From Parvularcula sp. LCG005 (GTDB lineage Bacteria > Pseudomonadota > Alphaproteobacteria > Caulobacterales > Parvularculaceae): DNA of 64,000 bases. Where the stretch lies: positions 1 through 64,000 of the forward strand of contig NZ_CP136758.1 of NCBI RefSeq assembly GCF_032930845.1, in the 5' to 3' direction. The position numbers and the translations under genes are program-made. This document shows positions 8,796 to 17,661 of this stretch, piece after piece; position 1 is the stretch's first letter, and the number at the start of each line of letters is the position of its first letter. A model generated the notes under the pieces. That model saw only the letters and a list, made by a program, of their open reading frames with translations, had not been told where the DNA came from and made no database searches.

Positions 8796-10151
8796 TTATT
8801 CCTTGTCCGCCGCTGTCAGGGCACTGGCAAAATCATCCGCGTTGAACGGTTGCAAATCTTCGACCGCTTCGCCCACGCCAATATAATGTATGGGCAAGGC
8901 GAACTTGTCGCCAAGGGCGACGAGGACACCGCCGCGTGCTGTCCCGTCCAGCTTGGTCATGACAAGACCGGACACGCCGGCAATCTGTGTAAAGGCTTCG
9001 GCCTGGCTCAAAGCATTCTGGCCAACTGTAGCATCCAGAACCAGAAGCGTATCATGAGGGGCGTCGGGGACAAGTTTCTTGATGACCCGGACAATCTTGG
9101 CGAGCTCATCCATCAGCTCGCTGCGGTTCTGCAAACGTCCGGCCGTATCAATCATGACGACGTCGATATTGTTTCTGCGCGCCTGCTCAATAGCATCGTA
9201 GGCCAAGCCTGCCGCATCCGCGCCCTGGGCGCGTGCGACGACCTGGGCACCGGTGCGTTCGCCCCAAACCTGCAGCTGCTCAATTGCGGCGGCACGGAAC
9301 GTATCACCAGCAGCCAGAAGCACGGACAGTCCGTCATCGGCAAATTTGCGGGCGAGCTTGCCAATCGTGGTCGTCTTGCCGGCACCATTGACGCCAGTCA
9401 TGAGAATAATGTGCGGCTTGTGCGATCGATTGACCGTCAATGGCTGCGCCAGGGGGGTCAGTGTGCGGGAAATTTCAGCAGCCAGAACCTGGCGGACTTC
9501 TGCATTGGTGACTTCCTGATCGTACTTCGATTTCGTGAGGTGGGTGATGATACGGGTGGTCGCAGGCAGACCCAGATCAGCCGTGATCAGAAGGTCTTCA
9601 AGTTCCTCCAGCGTCGCATCATCCAGCTTGCGCTTGGTGAAAATCCCGCCAATGCCGGTGGTGAGGCGCACTGATGTCTTTGACAGGCCTTCGGTCAGAC
9701 GGCTGAACAGGCCCCGTTTCTTGACCGGCGCATCCACTTGTTCTTCCGGTTCCGGCGTCGCGAGGGGCTCTTGTGGCACCGACGGCGGTTCGTTTGGTAC
9801 CGGCGCATGAGGCACGATGGCCACAGGCTCTTCAATCACCGGCGCAGGTGCGGGCTCGTCCAATGGTTCGTCCACCGGTGGCACCGGGTCCTCCGCAGGC
9901 GGCTCATCAATCACCGGCGGCGCCTCAGGGGCGGGCGGGGGCGGCTCTTCGACGGGCGGCGGGGGCGGCGTTTCTTCCGGCTCTTCCGGTATGTCGGCGG
10001 GTGGTGGGCTCGGCGGTGCAGGGTCCGGCTCTGGCGCCGCGGGTTCAGGTGTCGTCTCCGTCAGCGCTTCTGGCGCGTCTTCGGGGAGATTATCTGGCGC
10101 CTCATCCTTCTTGCCGAACCACCTCGAAAAGAGGCCTTTCTTCTCTGCCAT
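8796..10151 (-). CDS. ftsY: signal recognition particle receptor FtsY
   Basis: GTPase that docks SRP-ribosome complexes at the membrane. The 451-residue protein begins with MAEKKGLFSRWFGKK, a likely membrane-contacting amphipathic start, followed by an unusually Pro/Glu-rich acidic A domain (about residues 16-140). The N domain starts near KKRGLFSRLTEGLSKTS and the G domain has GVNGAGKTTTIGKLA (G1, about residue 253), DTAGR and TKLDG. The NG core is standard and the proline-rich linker is the variable part. It lies 16 bases downstream of mtaB and 1 base upstream of yciB, in the usual alphaproteobacterial order. Confidence 0.96.
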   Translation of the reverse strand: MAEKKGLFSRWFGKKDEAPDNLPEDAPEALTETTPEPAAPEPDPAPPSPPPADIPEEPEETPPPPPVEEPPPPAPEAPPVIDEPPAEDPVPPVDEPLDEPAPAPVIEEPVAIVPHAPVPNEPPSVPQEPLATPEPEEQVDAPVKKRGLFSRLTEGLSKTSVRLTTGIGGIFTKRKLDDATLEELEDLLITADLGLPATTRIITHLTKSKYDQEVTNAEVRQVLAAEISRTLTPLAQPLTVNRSHKPHIILMTGVNGAGKTTTIGKLARKFADDGLSVLLAAGDTFRAAAIEQLQVWGERTGAQVVARAQGADAAGLAYDAIEQARRNNIDVVMIDTAGRLQNRSELMDELAKIVRVIKKLVPDAPHDTLLVLDATVGQNALSQAEAFTQIAGVSGLVMTKLDGTARGGVLVALGDKFALPIHYIGVGEAVEDLQPFNADDFASALTAADKE

Positions 10152-10167
10152 CGGATTGTCTTTCTTT

Positions 10168-11415
10168 TCAGGCGGTCTGCGCGAGCATCAGCCCGCCATT
10201 CGCTTCAATGAGGTGAACCCGGATCAGATCGCCAGCAGCGCCCGGGCCAGAACAGGTGATATCGGTAAAATCGGGTGCCTTGCCCAGCAAACGGCCGTCC
10301 CGCACGCTTTCAACCAGCATGGTGGTCTGCGTACCGCATTTCGACGACAGGTGACGCGACAGCGCCGCATGGGCCTTTTCCCTCAGTTCAGCTGCCCGCG
10401 CCTTCACGATGGTTCGCTCAACCGGTGGCATCTTTGCCGCCGGGGTGCCGGCGCGCGGAGAAAACGGAAAGACATGGACGAATGACAGAGCACACTCATC
10501 GACGAGCGAGAGTGTGTCAGCAAACATGTTATCGGTCTCGGTCGGAAAACCCGCAATGAGATCCGCGCCAAAGGCGATGTCCGGCCGAGCGCTTTTCAGG
10601 CGTTGGCACAATTCAATGGCGTCATGCCGCAGATGGCGACGTTTCATCCGTTTCAGGATCATATCGCTGCCTGCCTGCAGGGACAGATGAAGATGGGGGG
10701 CGATGCGCTCTTCCTGCGTGACCAGGTCAAACAGACGCTCGTCAACTTCTGCGCCGTCAATCGACGAGAGGCGCAGGCGGATTGAAGAGGGTAGCGCTGC
10801 AAGAAGAGCCTCTATGGCATCGGACAGGGTGACGCCCTCGCCAAGGTCCGGGCCATAGGATGTCAGGTCGACGCCGGTCAGAACGATTTCCCGCGCGCCG
10901 CTCTCTGCCATGGCGCGGGCCTCGGCAACGATATCGGCCGAAGCCTTTGAGCGCGCCTGCCCCCGGCCAAACGGAATGATGCAGAAGGTACAGCGGTGGT
11001 TGCAGCCATTCTGGACTTCCAGATGGGCGCGCACGGTCAGTGGACCGAGGGCAGCCGGGGCTTTGGTCAGGACTGTTTCAGCAAAGACATCGGTGACGGG
11101 CCCATCTGTCTGCCAGGCCTTCACGGTCAGCTTTTCGCCGTTGCCGATCACCCGTGTGACTTGCGGCATGGCCGCGAAGGCGTCTGGATCAAGCTGGGCG
11201 GCACAGCCGGTCACATAGACGGGCGCACCGGGCCGGTCCTTGGCCGCGCGCCGGATCGCCTGGCGGCTTTGGCGCACCGCTTCACCGGTGACGGCGCAGG
11301 TATTGATGATCACTGCATTCGGGTGCCCGGCCTCTTGCGCCAGGCGGGCCATGCGCTCGCTTTCATAGCTGTTGAGGCGGCAGCCCAGGGTGACCGTATG
11401 GGGTGTGTCAGACAT
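10168..11415 (-). CDS. mtaB: tRNA t6A37 methylthiotransferase MtaB
   Basis: Radical-SAM enzyme that adds a methylthio group to t6A37 of tRNA. The 415-residue protein has the N-terminal UPF0004 domain with cysteines for one FeS cluster (VTLGCRLNSYES, INTCAVT, VTGCAAQ), the radical-SAM motif CNHRCTFCIIPFGRG, and the GFPTET block. The C-terminal TRAM-like part is present (LVESVRDGRLLGKAPDFTDI). Motif details fit MtaB rather than MiaB or RimO. It lies between dapF and ftsY in a probable operon. Confidence 0.94.
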   Translation of the reverse strand: MSDTPHTVTLGCRLNSYESERMARLAQEAGHPNAVIINTCAVTGEAVRQSRQAIRRAAKDRPGAPVYVTGCAAQLDPDAFAAMPQVTRVIGNGEKLTVKAWQTDGPVTDVFAETVLTKAPAALGPLTVRAHLEVQNGCNHRCTFCIIPFGRGQARSKASADIVAEARAMAESGAREIVLTGVDLTSYGPDLGEGVTLSDAIEALLAALPSSIRLRLSSIDGAEVDERLFDLVTQEERIAPHLHLSLQAGSDMILKRMKRRHLRHDAIELCQRLKSARPDIAFGADLIAGFPTETDNMFADTLSLVDECALSFVHVFPFSPRAGTPAAKMPPVERTIVKARAAELREKAHAALSRHLSSKCGTQTTMLVESVRDGRLLGKAPDFTDITCSGPGAAGDLIRVHLIEANGGLMLAQTA

Positions 11416-11467
11416 TGGACGCTATGTGCATAACCGCAGGCGACGCCGCAAGGGTGCGACTTGCGGT

Positions 11468-12325
11468 TCAGTCGCCGAACACGCCCTGACCGCTCAGGCG
11501 GACATCGCCGGTCATGATGACGTGTTCGTCCGCTTCACGCCATTCGATCTCCAGATCGCCGCCATCCAGCCGGACCGTCGCGGTCCGGTCGGTGAGGCGA
11601 CGGCGCACGGCGGAGACGAGCCCGGCACAGGCGGCGGTGCCGCACGCCTTGGTCATGCCAACGCCCCGCTCCCACGTGCGCAGCCTGATGGTCGTGCGGT
11701 TCAACACCTGCGCCACGGATACGTTGGTCCGCTCTGGAAAGAGGGGGTGGTTCTCGATCAGTGGTCCGAACCGGTCCAGCGCCTGGGCCTCAGCGTCCTC
11801 AACAAAGAAGACGCAATGGGGATTGCCCATGTTGACCGCCGATGGCCCCCACAGCACTGGGCGGTCGATCGGACCCAGCTTGATATCGATAAAGCGGGTA
11901 TCGTCCATCTGCTCGGCCAGCGGGATCTGCTGCCAGCGCAGTTTGGGAACGCCCATATCCACGCTGACGCGTTGGGCGCCCACCAGTCTGGCGTGTAGTG
12001 GACCGGCCGGCGAGCCAATCGTCGTCGCATCGGTGCCTTGCTCCCTGGCGAGGAGCCAGCCGACGCACCGTGTGGCATTTCCGCAGGCGCCGACTTCCGA
12101 TCCGTCGGCATTCCATATGCCCATCTGCACGTCGCCGCCATGATCGGAGAGGGTGATGATCTGGTCACAACCAAACGGGCCGCTACGGTCCCCAAGACAG
12201 GCCGCTGCCTCACTCGTCAGACGGCCACCGTGGCGCAGATCGACGATGACAAAGTCATTGCCGAGGCCGTCCATCAGCCAATAGGGGAGACCGTCGAGGT
12301 CCTGCAGGGAATTGCGCGCTGTCAT
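11468..12325 (-). CDS. dapF: diaminopimelate epimerase
   Basis: Converts LL- to meso-diaminopimelate for lysine and peptidoglycan synthesis. The 285-residue protein contains both catalytic cysteine motifs, ACGNATRCVG and KACGTAACAG, plus the early GLGNDFVIVD and the NPHCVFFVED blocks. The start MTARNSLQDLDGLP is slightly long but has no better internal candidate. Nine bases separate it from the upstream membrane-protein gene, and mtaB follows after 52 bases. Confidence 0.96.
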   Translation of the reverse strand: MTARNSLQDLDGLPYWLMDGLGNDFVIVDLRHGGRLTSEAAACLGDRSGPFGCDQIITLSDHGGDVQMGIWNADGSEVGACGNATRCVGWLLAREQGTDATTIGSPAGPLHARLVGAQRVSVDMGVPKLRWQQIPLAEQMDDTRFIDIKLGPIDRPVLWGPSAVNMGNPHCVFFVEDAEAQALDRFGPLIENHPLFPERTNVSVAQVLNRTTIRLRTWERGVGMTKACGTAACAGLVSAVRRRLTDRTATVRLDGGDLEIEWREADEHVIMTGDVRLSGQGVFGD

Positions 12326-12334
12326 GCTTCTCTA

Positions 12335-13330
12335 TCAGGGGGTCATGAGGCCAGAATCAAGCCCCCACATTATAAGCCCCGTCGATATCATGCTGATGAT
12401 CGTCGACCCCGCCCGTTGGCCCTGTCGGGTCAGCACCAGTTGCGCCGTCGCGCACAGGCCGAGCGAGGCGAAAACGGACACTGGCGCCAAAGCCGCGCCG
12501 ATGAGCGGGGTCGCCGCCATGACCAGTCGTGGCCGCCAGCGGTCCGAGACACCGCCAACAAGGATCGCGGGCGCTATGAGCAGAAGAATAATGGCCGCCG
12601 ATAGCGGCGCTGGAAAAGGCAGGCTGACGCCAGCGGGCACCGCAGCGGGCATTGAGGGAAGCTCCCACAGCCAGCAAACATAGAACAGTCCGCCTACGGT
12701 CATGGCAAGCGGCGCGAGGGCCAAGCCGTGAAATGCGACGCGGTGTCCCCTGATCATCGATCTTGGGATGCAAAGCCACAGGATGAGTGCAAGGCCGGGA
12801 AGGAAATAGACCCCGTTGGGCATTGTCAGAAAGGCCAGCGCAACAGCGCCGCCCACCATCGGCAGCGCCTGTTCCGGCGGCCGGTCGCGTAGAAAGAGAA
12901 TGGCGCGCCATAATAGCCCCGCGCCACAGATCGCCCAGCCATGGCCAGTGATCAGGAGGCAGAGGGTGACGGGGTGCACCATGGCATAAAAGGCTTGGGC
13001 CCACACAATGCGCTGGCGTTCAAATCCAAAAATGAGTGCGATGAAGGGCGTGGCGGCAAAACTTGCGGCCAGCATTGCCGGAACAGGGGTCCAGCCCAAA
13101 TGCTGAGAGACGGTTGCGAGAAAGAGCGTAAGATCCGTGTGCTGTCCGATCCAGACAGGGTTCATCGTCAGGTCTGCCCTGCTGACGAGGGCCCTGAACA
13201 GGATATCTGGTGACAGCTGAAAAAGGATAGCTGTCACGATCGCACTGACAAGACCATAGCCGGCAAGCCAGATCCAATTTGCGGATTGCAGTCTTTCTGT
13301 GACAGTTGATGACGGGTGTTGCAGTGTCAT
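12335..13330 (-). CDS. polytopic membrane protein of unknown function
   Basis: Not recognised. The 331-residue protein has roughly eight to nine hydrophobic helices and few charged residues, suggesting an inner-membrane protein. Blocks such as MVHPVTLCLLITGHGWAIC and FLTMPNGVYFLPGLALILW resemble multi-spanning glycosyltransferase- or transport-associated proteins, but I see no catalytic motif. It starts 3 bases after the family 2 glycosyltransferase gene and ends 9 bases before dapF, so it is cotranscribed with both. Its context suggests a part in export or synthesis of a surface glycan. Confidence 0.8.
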   Translation of the reverse strand: MTLQHPSSTVTERLQSANWIWLAGYGLVSAIVTAILFQLSPDILFRALVSRADLTMNPVWIGQHTDLTLFLATVSQHLGWTPVPAMLAASFAATPFIALIFGFERQRIVWAQAFYAMVHPVTLCLLITGHGWAICGAGLLWRAILFLRDRPPEQALPMVGGAVALAFLTMPNGVYFLPGLALILWLCIPRSMIRGHRVAFHGLALAPLAMTVGGLFYVCWLWELPSMPAAVPAGVSLPFPAPLSAAIILLLIAPAILVGGVSDRWRPRLVMAATPLIGAALAPVSVFASLGLCATAQLVLTRQGQRAGSTIISMISTGLIMWGLDSGLMTP

Positions 13331-13333
13331 GTC

Positions 13334-14836
13334 CTACCTCAGTTTGGCCAGGATGGTCTGGATTGGCTTGCCTTCACCGTGCGATGTCTTCTCCCAGTAA
13401 TGGGGTGAGGTGATGAATTGGGCGGCGGCCCGGTAACCGGCTGCGGACTGCAAAACCCAGTATATCGGCGCGAGCAGGGCGTAGGGCACAAGGTCGAACC
13501 AGCGTCGACGCAAGGGCGCCAGCATGAACATCCACAGGTGACAGGCATTGCCTAGAAGCAGCGCGATGGTGGCGAGATAGTTAAGAGGTGGTGGAAAGAG
13601 GTTATCGAAACCCGGCACAACACCGGTGAGCCACAGACCGTAGAGGCACCAGAAGATCGGATTCATCAGTGATGAGATGATGACCGACCCGACGACAAGG
13701 TGAAGGCTGAGCCCCTCGCGCCACGGCAGGGCGGGGCCGCGTCGCGCATGGACCGCCCAGGTCTGCATGTACCCTTTGATCCACCGTGACCGCTGCCGCA
13801 GCCAGGGTCCGACCTGTCCGGTGGCTTCTTCATAGGTCGTCGAATCAAGGGTTCGCGTGTGCAGGCCCGCTGCCGCCAGGCGAAGGCCGAGATCCGCATC
13901 TTCTGTGACGTTAAACGCATCCCAACCGCCCACGGCCATCAGCGCCTTGGTCCGGAACAGATTGCTGGTGCCCCCGAGCGGCAGCGGCGCCCGCAATCGG
14001 GCAAGGCCGGGCAGGACGATATCAAAAAGCAGCGCATATTCGATGGCGAACAGTCGGGTCAGCCAGCTATCACTGCGATTATAGTAATTGAGGCGAGCCT
14101 GAAGACAGACGACGTCGTCGGGCAGCGCAGCAAACTGCGCCGCAGCCTTGAGCAACTGGTCCGGCTCCGGCCGATCCTCAGCATCGTAGATCACCAGAAT
14201 GTCGCCCCGAGCCGACCACAGCGCAAAATTACACGCCTTCGGTTTGGTCCGGGGTTCGCTCGGCGGCACAAAGACCAGGTCAAACTCAGGCGCTGTGCAA
14301 AGAGCCAGGGCGGCGGCGATTGTTTCGAAATCGTCCGCTTCGAGAAGAATTTTAATATCCAGTCTGTCGCGCGGATAGTTGAGCGCTGCCAGAGCCCCGA
14401 TCAGCCCGGGCACGCTAAATGCCTCGCGGTACAGGGGGCAGAGAATGGTCACGACCGGCAAGGCCGCCTCATCGGGCACGTCCGGCTCCTGCGCGGCAGC
14501 GGGCACTGATGTGCTCAGCGCCAGAAGGGTCAGGCGCAAACCGAGATTAAGAAGACAGAAGCCGACAAAGGCCGTGTTGAAGGCGACGATAAGACTGACC
14601 GGATAGAGAACGAGGCCAATTGCCACGATGAGCGCCAGTATGCAGACCATTGCGATCTGGGCCCGGTTCAGGCGTCGCCGTGCCGTCAGTGTGGGATTGA
14701 TCTCGCCGCAATGATTGATGGCGGCTGAGGTCAGAAGATCGGCTACGGCTGGCCGCATGGCCGAAATCTCAGAGGGCGAGACCGCCGCGATGGCGGACCG
14801 GTGAATGGCGCCCAAAGACGCGGCGCGACTGCTCAT
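13334..14836 (-). CDS. membrane family 2 glycosyltransferase (processive type)
   Basis: A 500-residue beta-glycosyltransferase of the cellulose/hyaluronan synthase kind. It has paired N-terminal membrane helices (about residues 85-130), then a GT2 domain with ILCPLYREAF, the DxD-like IYDAEDRPEPDQL, the acceptor motif TEDADLGLRL, and QRSRWIKGYMQTW (QxxRW), then C-terminal helices. The terminal HYWEKTSHGE motif is typical of a bacterial subgroup often found in exopolysaccharide loci. The frame extends further upstream, but the ATG at 14836 overlaps the stop of the preceding gene (ATGA), a sign of coupled translation. The sugar substrate is unknown. Confidence 0.9.
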   Translation of the reverse strand: MSSRAASLGAIHRSAIAAVSPSEISAMRPAVADLLTSAAINHCGEINPTLTARRRLNRAQIAMVCILALIVAIGLVLYPVSLIVAFNTAFVGFCLLNLGLRLTLLALSTSVPAAAQEPDVPDEAALPVVTILCPLYREAFSVPGLIGALAALNYPRDRLDIKILLEADDFETIAAALALCTAPEFDLVFVPPSEPRTKPKACNFALWSARGDILVIYDAEDRPEPDQLLKAAAQFAALPDDVVCLQARLNYYNRSDSWLTRLFAIEYALLFDIVLPGLARLRAPLPLGGTSNLFRTKALMAVGGWDAFNVTEDADLGLRLAAAGLHTRTLDSTTYEEATGQVGPWLRQRSRWIKGYMQTWAVHARRGPALPWREGLSLHLVVGSVIISSLMNPIFWCLYGLWLTGVVPGFDNLFPPPLNYLATIALLLGNACHLWMFMLAPLRRRWFDLVPYALLAPIYWVLQSAAGYRAAAQFITSPHYWEKTSHGEGKPIQTILAKLR

Positions 14837-15603
14837 CGGCCCACCCACAGGGCAATGAATGCGCCGTGGCCGCGATCGATATTCTCGCCAGCCACATCGA
14901 AACGCGCGCCGATCTGAAGATGGGATCTGCGGCCGACCTTGAAAACGCGGGATGGGGCAAGGGTCACAAGATCGTAGTCGATGCCGTACACGGCCAGCGA
15001 TGCGCCAATGGAAACGGTCGAATAGATGTCGAGCAGCGTCATGCCGCCATCCGGTCCGTGCCGGCCGATCGTCACATCGGTTCGCCACTGATCTGCATCG
15101 TCACCAAAACTTTTCCGCCATCCGGTAGACGCGGCAATGAAGTGCCGCTCTCGGCTAAAGCCGTACAGGACCGCGATTTGCCCGGCGGCCTCCCGCTGGT
15201 CGCCCGTGTCAATCGCCACCATTTCGTCGAGCGGGGTTTGCGGGGCCACCAGTCCCTGGACGGACAGGACATGTCCGCCGGTCTCCAGAAATCGGCGCTG
15301 AACGAAGAGTTCAGCGTCGATGAGCCCTGCACGGTGATCGTCCCCGAACGCATCTTTCTTGCGTTGCCAGCCCTGTGCGGCCTGTCCGCCGATCGTCCAG
15401 TGATCGGTCAGGCCATATTCCACATAGGTCTGTGCTGATTGTTGCTGGAAGTCCCGACCGCTATCGGTCGAGCGGTAATGGTCAATCCGGCTGATGGCGA
15501 GATAGTCCTGCGCCAACCGTCCCCATGGTGACGCGAGGGCTGTGCCTGTCAGCGCCATTAAACTGACGCCCATGACCACGGCCGTGCGCTGGCACTTGCT
15601 CAT
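14833..15603 (-). CDS. exported outer-membrane-type protein, unknown
   Basis: A 256-residue protein with a clear signal peptide (SKCQRTAVVMGVSLMALTGTALA, cut after ALA near residue 25) and a mature part of alternating polar and aromatic strands (HWTIGGQAAQGWQRK, FIAASTGWRKSF, GASLAVYGIDYDLV, GAFIALWVGR). The terminal strand and absence of membrane helices suggest a small beta-barrel. I chose the ATG at 15603, which has GGGGGAG five bases upstream; an in-frame GTG lies two codons earlier. Its stop overlaps the start of the glycosyltransferase, so it heads the operon. The upstream region 15630-15680 is AT-rich and probably contains the promoter. Confidence 0.82.
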   Translation of the reverse strand: MSKCQRTAVVMGVSLMALTGTALASPWGRLAQDYLAISRIDHYRSTDSGRDFQQQSAQTYVEYGLTDHWTIGGQAAQGWQRKKDAFGDDHRAGLIDAELFVQRRFLETGGHVLSVQGLVAPQTPLDEMVAIDTGDQREAAGQIAVLYGFSRERHFIAASTGWRKSFGDDADQWRTDVTIGRHGPDGGMTLLDIYSTVSIGASLAVYGIDYDLVTLAPSRVFKVGRRSHLQIGARFDVAGENIDRGHGAFIALWVGR

Positions 15604-15724
15604 CCCCACTCCCCCGAATTCCTTGTCCGGGGGAAAGCATTTATTTAAAATATGTTAAACTCTACTAACGCTTGCGCGATTAGCAGTTCAACACGCAACT
15701 TTTGGTTGTGAATCGCGGTGCCGG

Positions 15725-16228
15725 TCAGCGGCAGGCGCGCTCGACCCGGTCAAGGGCATTGGAGATCCCCAGCAGAGAGAAGGTGTACTCGGTTGCTGTG
15801 CCGCGTTCAGACATGGCCGAAACCCGCATTTCCGACCCGCGCCGCATCGCACCGACGACCGATTTTTCATCACTGTCGGTTTCGACAAAGCCTTCTGAGC
15901 CGGCTGTAAACATGTCCCATTTGTCTGAACCGATCCGGATCATCGGCTCTGGCCGGTCCCGCAGCGTATAGCCCGCCATGAAGCTTGGCTGATTGGCGGC
16001 TACGCCGCTTTTCCAAGTGGAGACCATGAAAAACACGTCGCCATGATTGACCGCGCTAGGCTCCTTGTCCGACGCCTCGGTCACGGCATAGCACAGCGTG
16101 TCCGTTCCCAGATCAGCCGAATAGACGATCCAGTCGCGATAGGTCGCGACCTGTTCCGGTTCAGCTGCCTGCGCGACGACCGGCGCGAAAACAACGGCAG
16201 CGAGCAAGGCGGACAGGTGTCGGGTCAT
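15725..16228 (-). CDS. invasion-associated locus B (IalB) family protein
   Basis: A 167-residue secreted protein with a signal peptide ending VVAQA and a start of mature chain typical of IalB proteins (YRDWIVYSAD, LCYAVTEA). The family is widespread in Alphaproteobacteria, was first met in Bartonella as an invasion factor, and in free-living species has no settled role. The pair of conserved cysteines (LCYA near residue 46; ERAC at the end) is present. It lies downstream of ccmAB on the same strand with a 69-base gap. Confidence 0.88.
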   Translation of the reverse strand: MTRHLSALLAAVVFAPVVAQAAEPEQVATYRDWIVYSADLGTDTLCYAVTEASDKEPSAVNHGDVFFMVSTWKSGVAANQPSFMAGYTLRDRPEPMIRIGSDKWDMFTAGSEGFVETDSDEKSVVGAMRRGSEMRVSAMSERGTATEYTFSLLGISNALDRVERACR

Positions 16229-16297
16229 GGCAAATCCTCTTTACGTCTCTTTATGGCAAAGGCCGCGCCGGGGCAAAAGCCCGGGCGCCTGATAAAT

Positions 16298-16942
16298 TCA
16301 TGACATATTCGTTCTGATAGCCGCAGCCGCGACAAAGGGACAGATGGCGATGGCCTGCAGACTGAATGCGGCCAGAAAAAGAAGCGGGCCGAGCGCGGTC
16401 TCCGATGTCGCCTGGGGGCCGAACACCAGCGCTGGTATGAAAAGCGGCAGGGCAAGAAACACGAACAGGGCCGTTCCCCGGCGCAGCCCGGCGCAGAGCG
16501 CACCGACAGAACTGGCGATCAGCGCCAGACCGGGGGTGCCCAGAACAAACCCAAGCCCGCCCATCATCGGTCGCTCGACACCGAACGCCGCCAGAAGAAC
16601 AGGGGCCAGAATGGCCAGCGGCAGGCAGGTGACAATCCAAGCTGCCAAGGTCTTCAGAAGAAGTGTCAGCGGCAGCGGGACAGGTGACAGGCGGTAAAGC
16701 GCCATTCCCCCAGATTTCAGGTCCTCTTCATACAGAGCATCAAATCCGATCAGAAGTGAAAGGCTGGCCGCCAGCCACAGAACCGCTGGCGCGGCCGTCG
16801 CTAACAGCTCAGGGTCACGCCCCAGTGAAAGGGGGGCCAGACCTGCGGTCACAGCGAAGAGACCAGCCGCCGCGGCCCATCCCCCGCCGCGCAGGCGCAG
16901 GCGCAATTCCCGCCACAGGATGGCTGCCAGCTGCTGTCTCAT
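16298..16942 (-). CDS. ccmB: heme exporter protein CcmB
   Basis: Membrane permease of the CcmABCD complex of cytochrome c maturation. The 214-residue protein has six hydrophobic helices and starts with LAAILWRELRLRLR, a hallmark of CcmB. The central FGVERPMMGGLGFVLGTPG block and the usual length agree. Its ATG overlaps the ccmA stop by 4 bases. In many Alphaproteobacteria ccmC and ccmD follow; here an ialB-like gene follows instead. Confidence 0.93.
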   Translation of the reverse strand: MRQQLAAILWRELRLRLRGGGWAAAAGLFAVTAGLAPLSLGRDPELLATAAPAVLWLAASLSLLIGFDALYEEDLKSGGMALYRLSPVPLPLTLLLKTLAAWIVTCLPLAILAPVLLAAFGVERPMMGGLGFVLGTPGLALIASSVGALCAGLRRGTALFVFLALPLFIPALVFGPQATSETALGPLLFLAAFSLQAIAICPFVAAAAIRTNMS

Positions 16943-17562
16943 GCCCGCACCGCCGCTGGCAGAAGGCGCAGCACAGGCGCGCCGGGCAGGCCGTCATCAT
17001 GGCTGGCCATCAGGACGATGCCGCCGTCCGCCCTGTGATGTGCAATGATCCTGTGCACAAGCGACTTCCCCGCCTCATCAAGACCGGTCAGCGGTTCATC
17101 CATCAGCCAAAGGCTGCGTGGTGCCAGCAACAGCCGGGTCAGGGCGAGCCGTCGCCTCTGCCCCGTAGACAACGCCCCTGCTGGCGACGTTGCGCGATCG
17201 GCAAGACCCACACGATCCAGCACGTCCGATGCCGCGTGACCATAAAACCGGCTCCAGAACGAGACGGTTTCGGCGACCGTCAGCCGGTCTGCTAATGCAT
17301 CATCAACGCCGAACCAATGGATCTGATGTGCGCGGATATCGGCGGCGTCTGCCTCTTCACCGTCGAACAGGAACCTGATCTGACCATGAGCCGGGGCGGA
17401 GAAGCCGGCAATTGCACGCAGTACGGATGTTTTTCCCGACCCGTTATCACCGCGCAGGATGAGCGCATCGCCGGGTTGCAGGCGAAACGTGATGCCCGCC
17501 GCAACCTGGCGGTCACCGCGCATCACATCCAGCTCTTCCACAACGATTGACAGGTCGGCCAT
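16939..17562 (-). CDS. ccmA: heme exporter ATP-binding protein CcmA
   Basis: ATPase of the CcmABCD complex, which releases holo-CcmE during cytochrome c maturation. The 207-residue product has Walker A RGDNGSGKT, the signature STGQRRRLALTRLLL, Walker B LWLMDEPLTGLD and the H-loop ASHD. Length and the signature match CcmA. The open frame runs several hundred codons further upstream, but that part is antisense to the phosphodiesterase gene. The ATG at 17562 (MADLSIVVEELDV) is the natural start. It is divergent from the phosphodiesterase gene with 99 bases between. Confidence 0.93.
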   Translation of the reverse strand: MADLSIVVEELDVMRGDRQVAAGITFRLQPGDALILRGDNGSGKTSVLRAIAGFSAPAHGQIRFLFDGEEADAADIRAHQIHWFGVDDALADRLTVAETVSFWSRFYGHAASDVLDRVGLADRATSPAGALSTGQRRRLALTRLLLAPRSLWLMDEPLTGLDEAGKSLVHRIIAHHRADGGIVLMASHDDGLPGAPVLRLLPAAVRA

Positions 17563-17661
17563 ATGACCTTGATGGCGGCAGGCGCGCCATTCCGTCAAGC
17601 AATGCCTTGGATTGGCCCAATTCACCCACGATAGAAGCGGAGAACAAAGGGGGGAGGCACC

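Noticed and set aside
9738-10485. Plus-strand Gly/Ser- and Arg-rich frames opposite the ftsY start
   Set aside because: They mirror the Pro/Glu-rich domain of FtsY and have no independent support.
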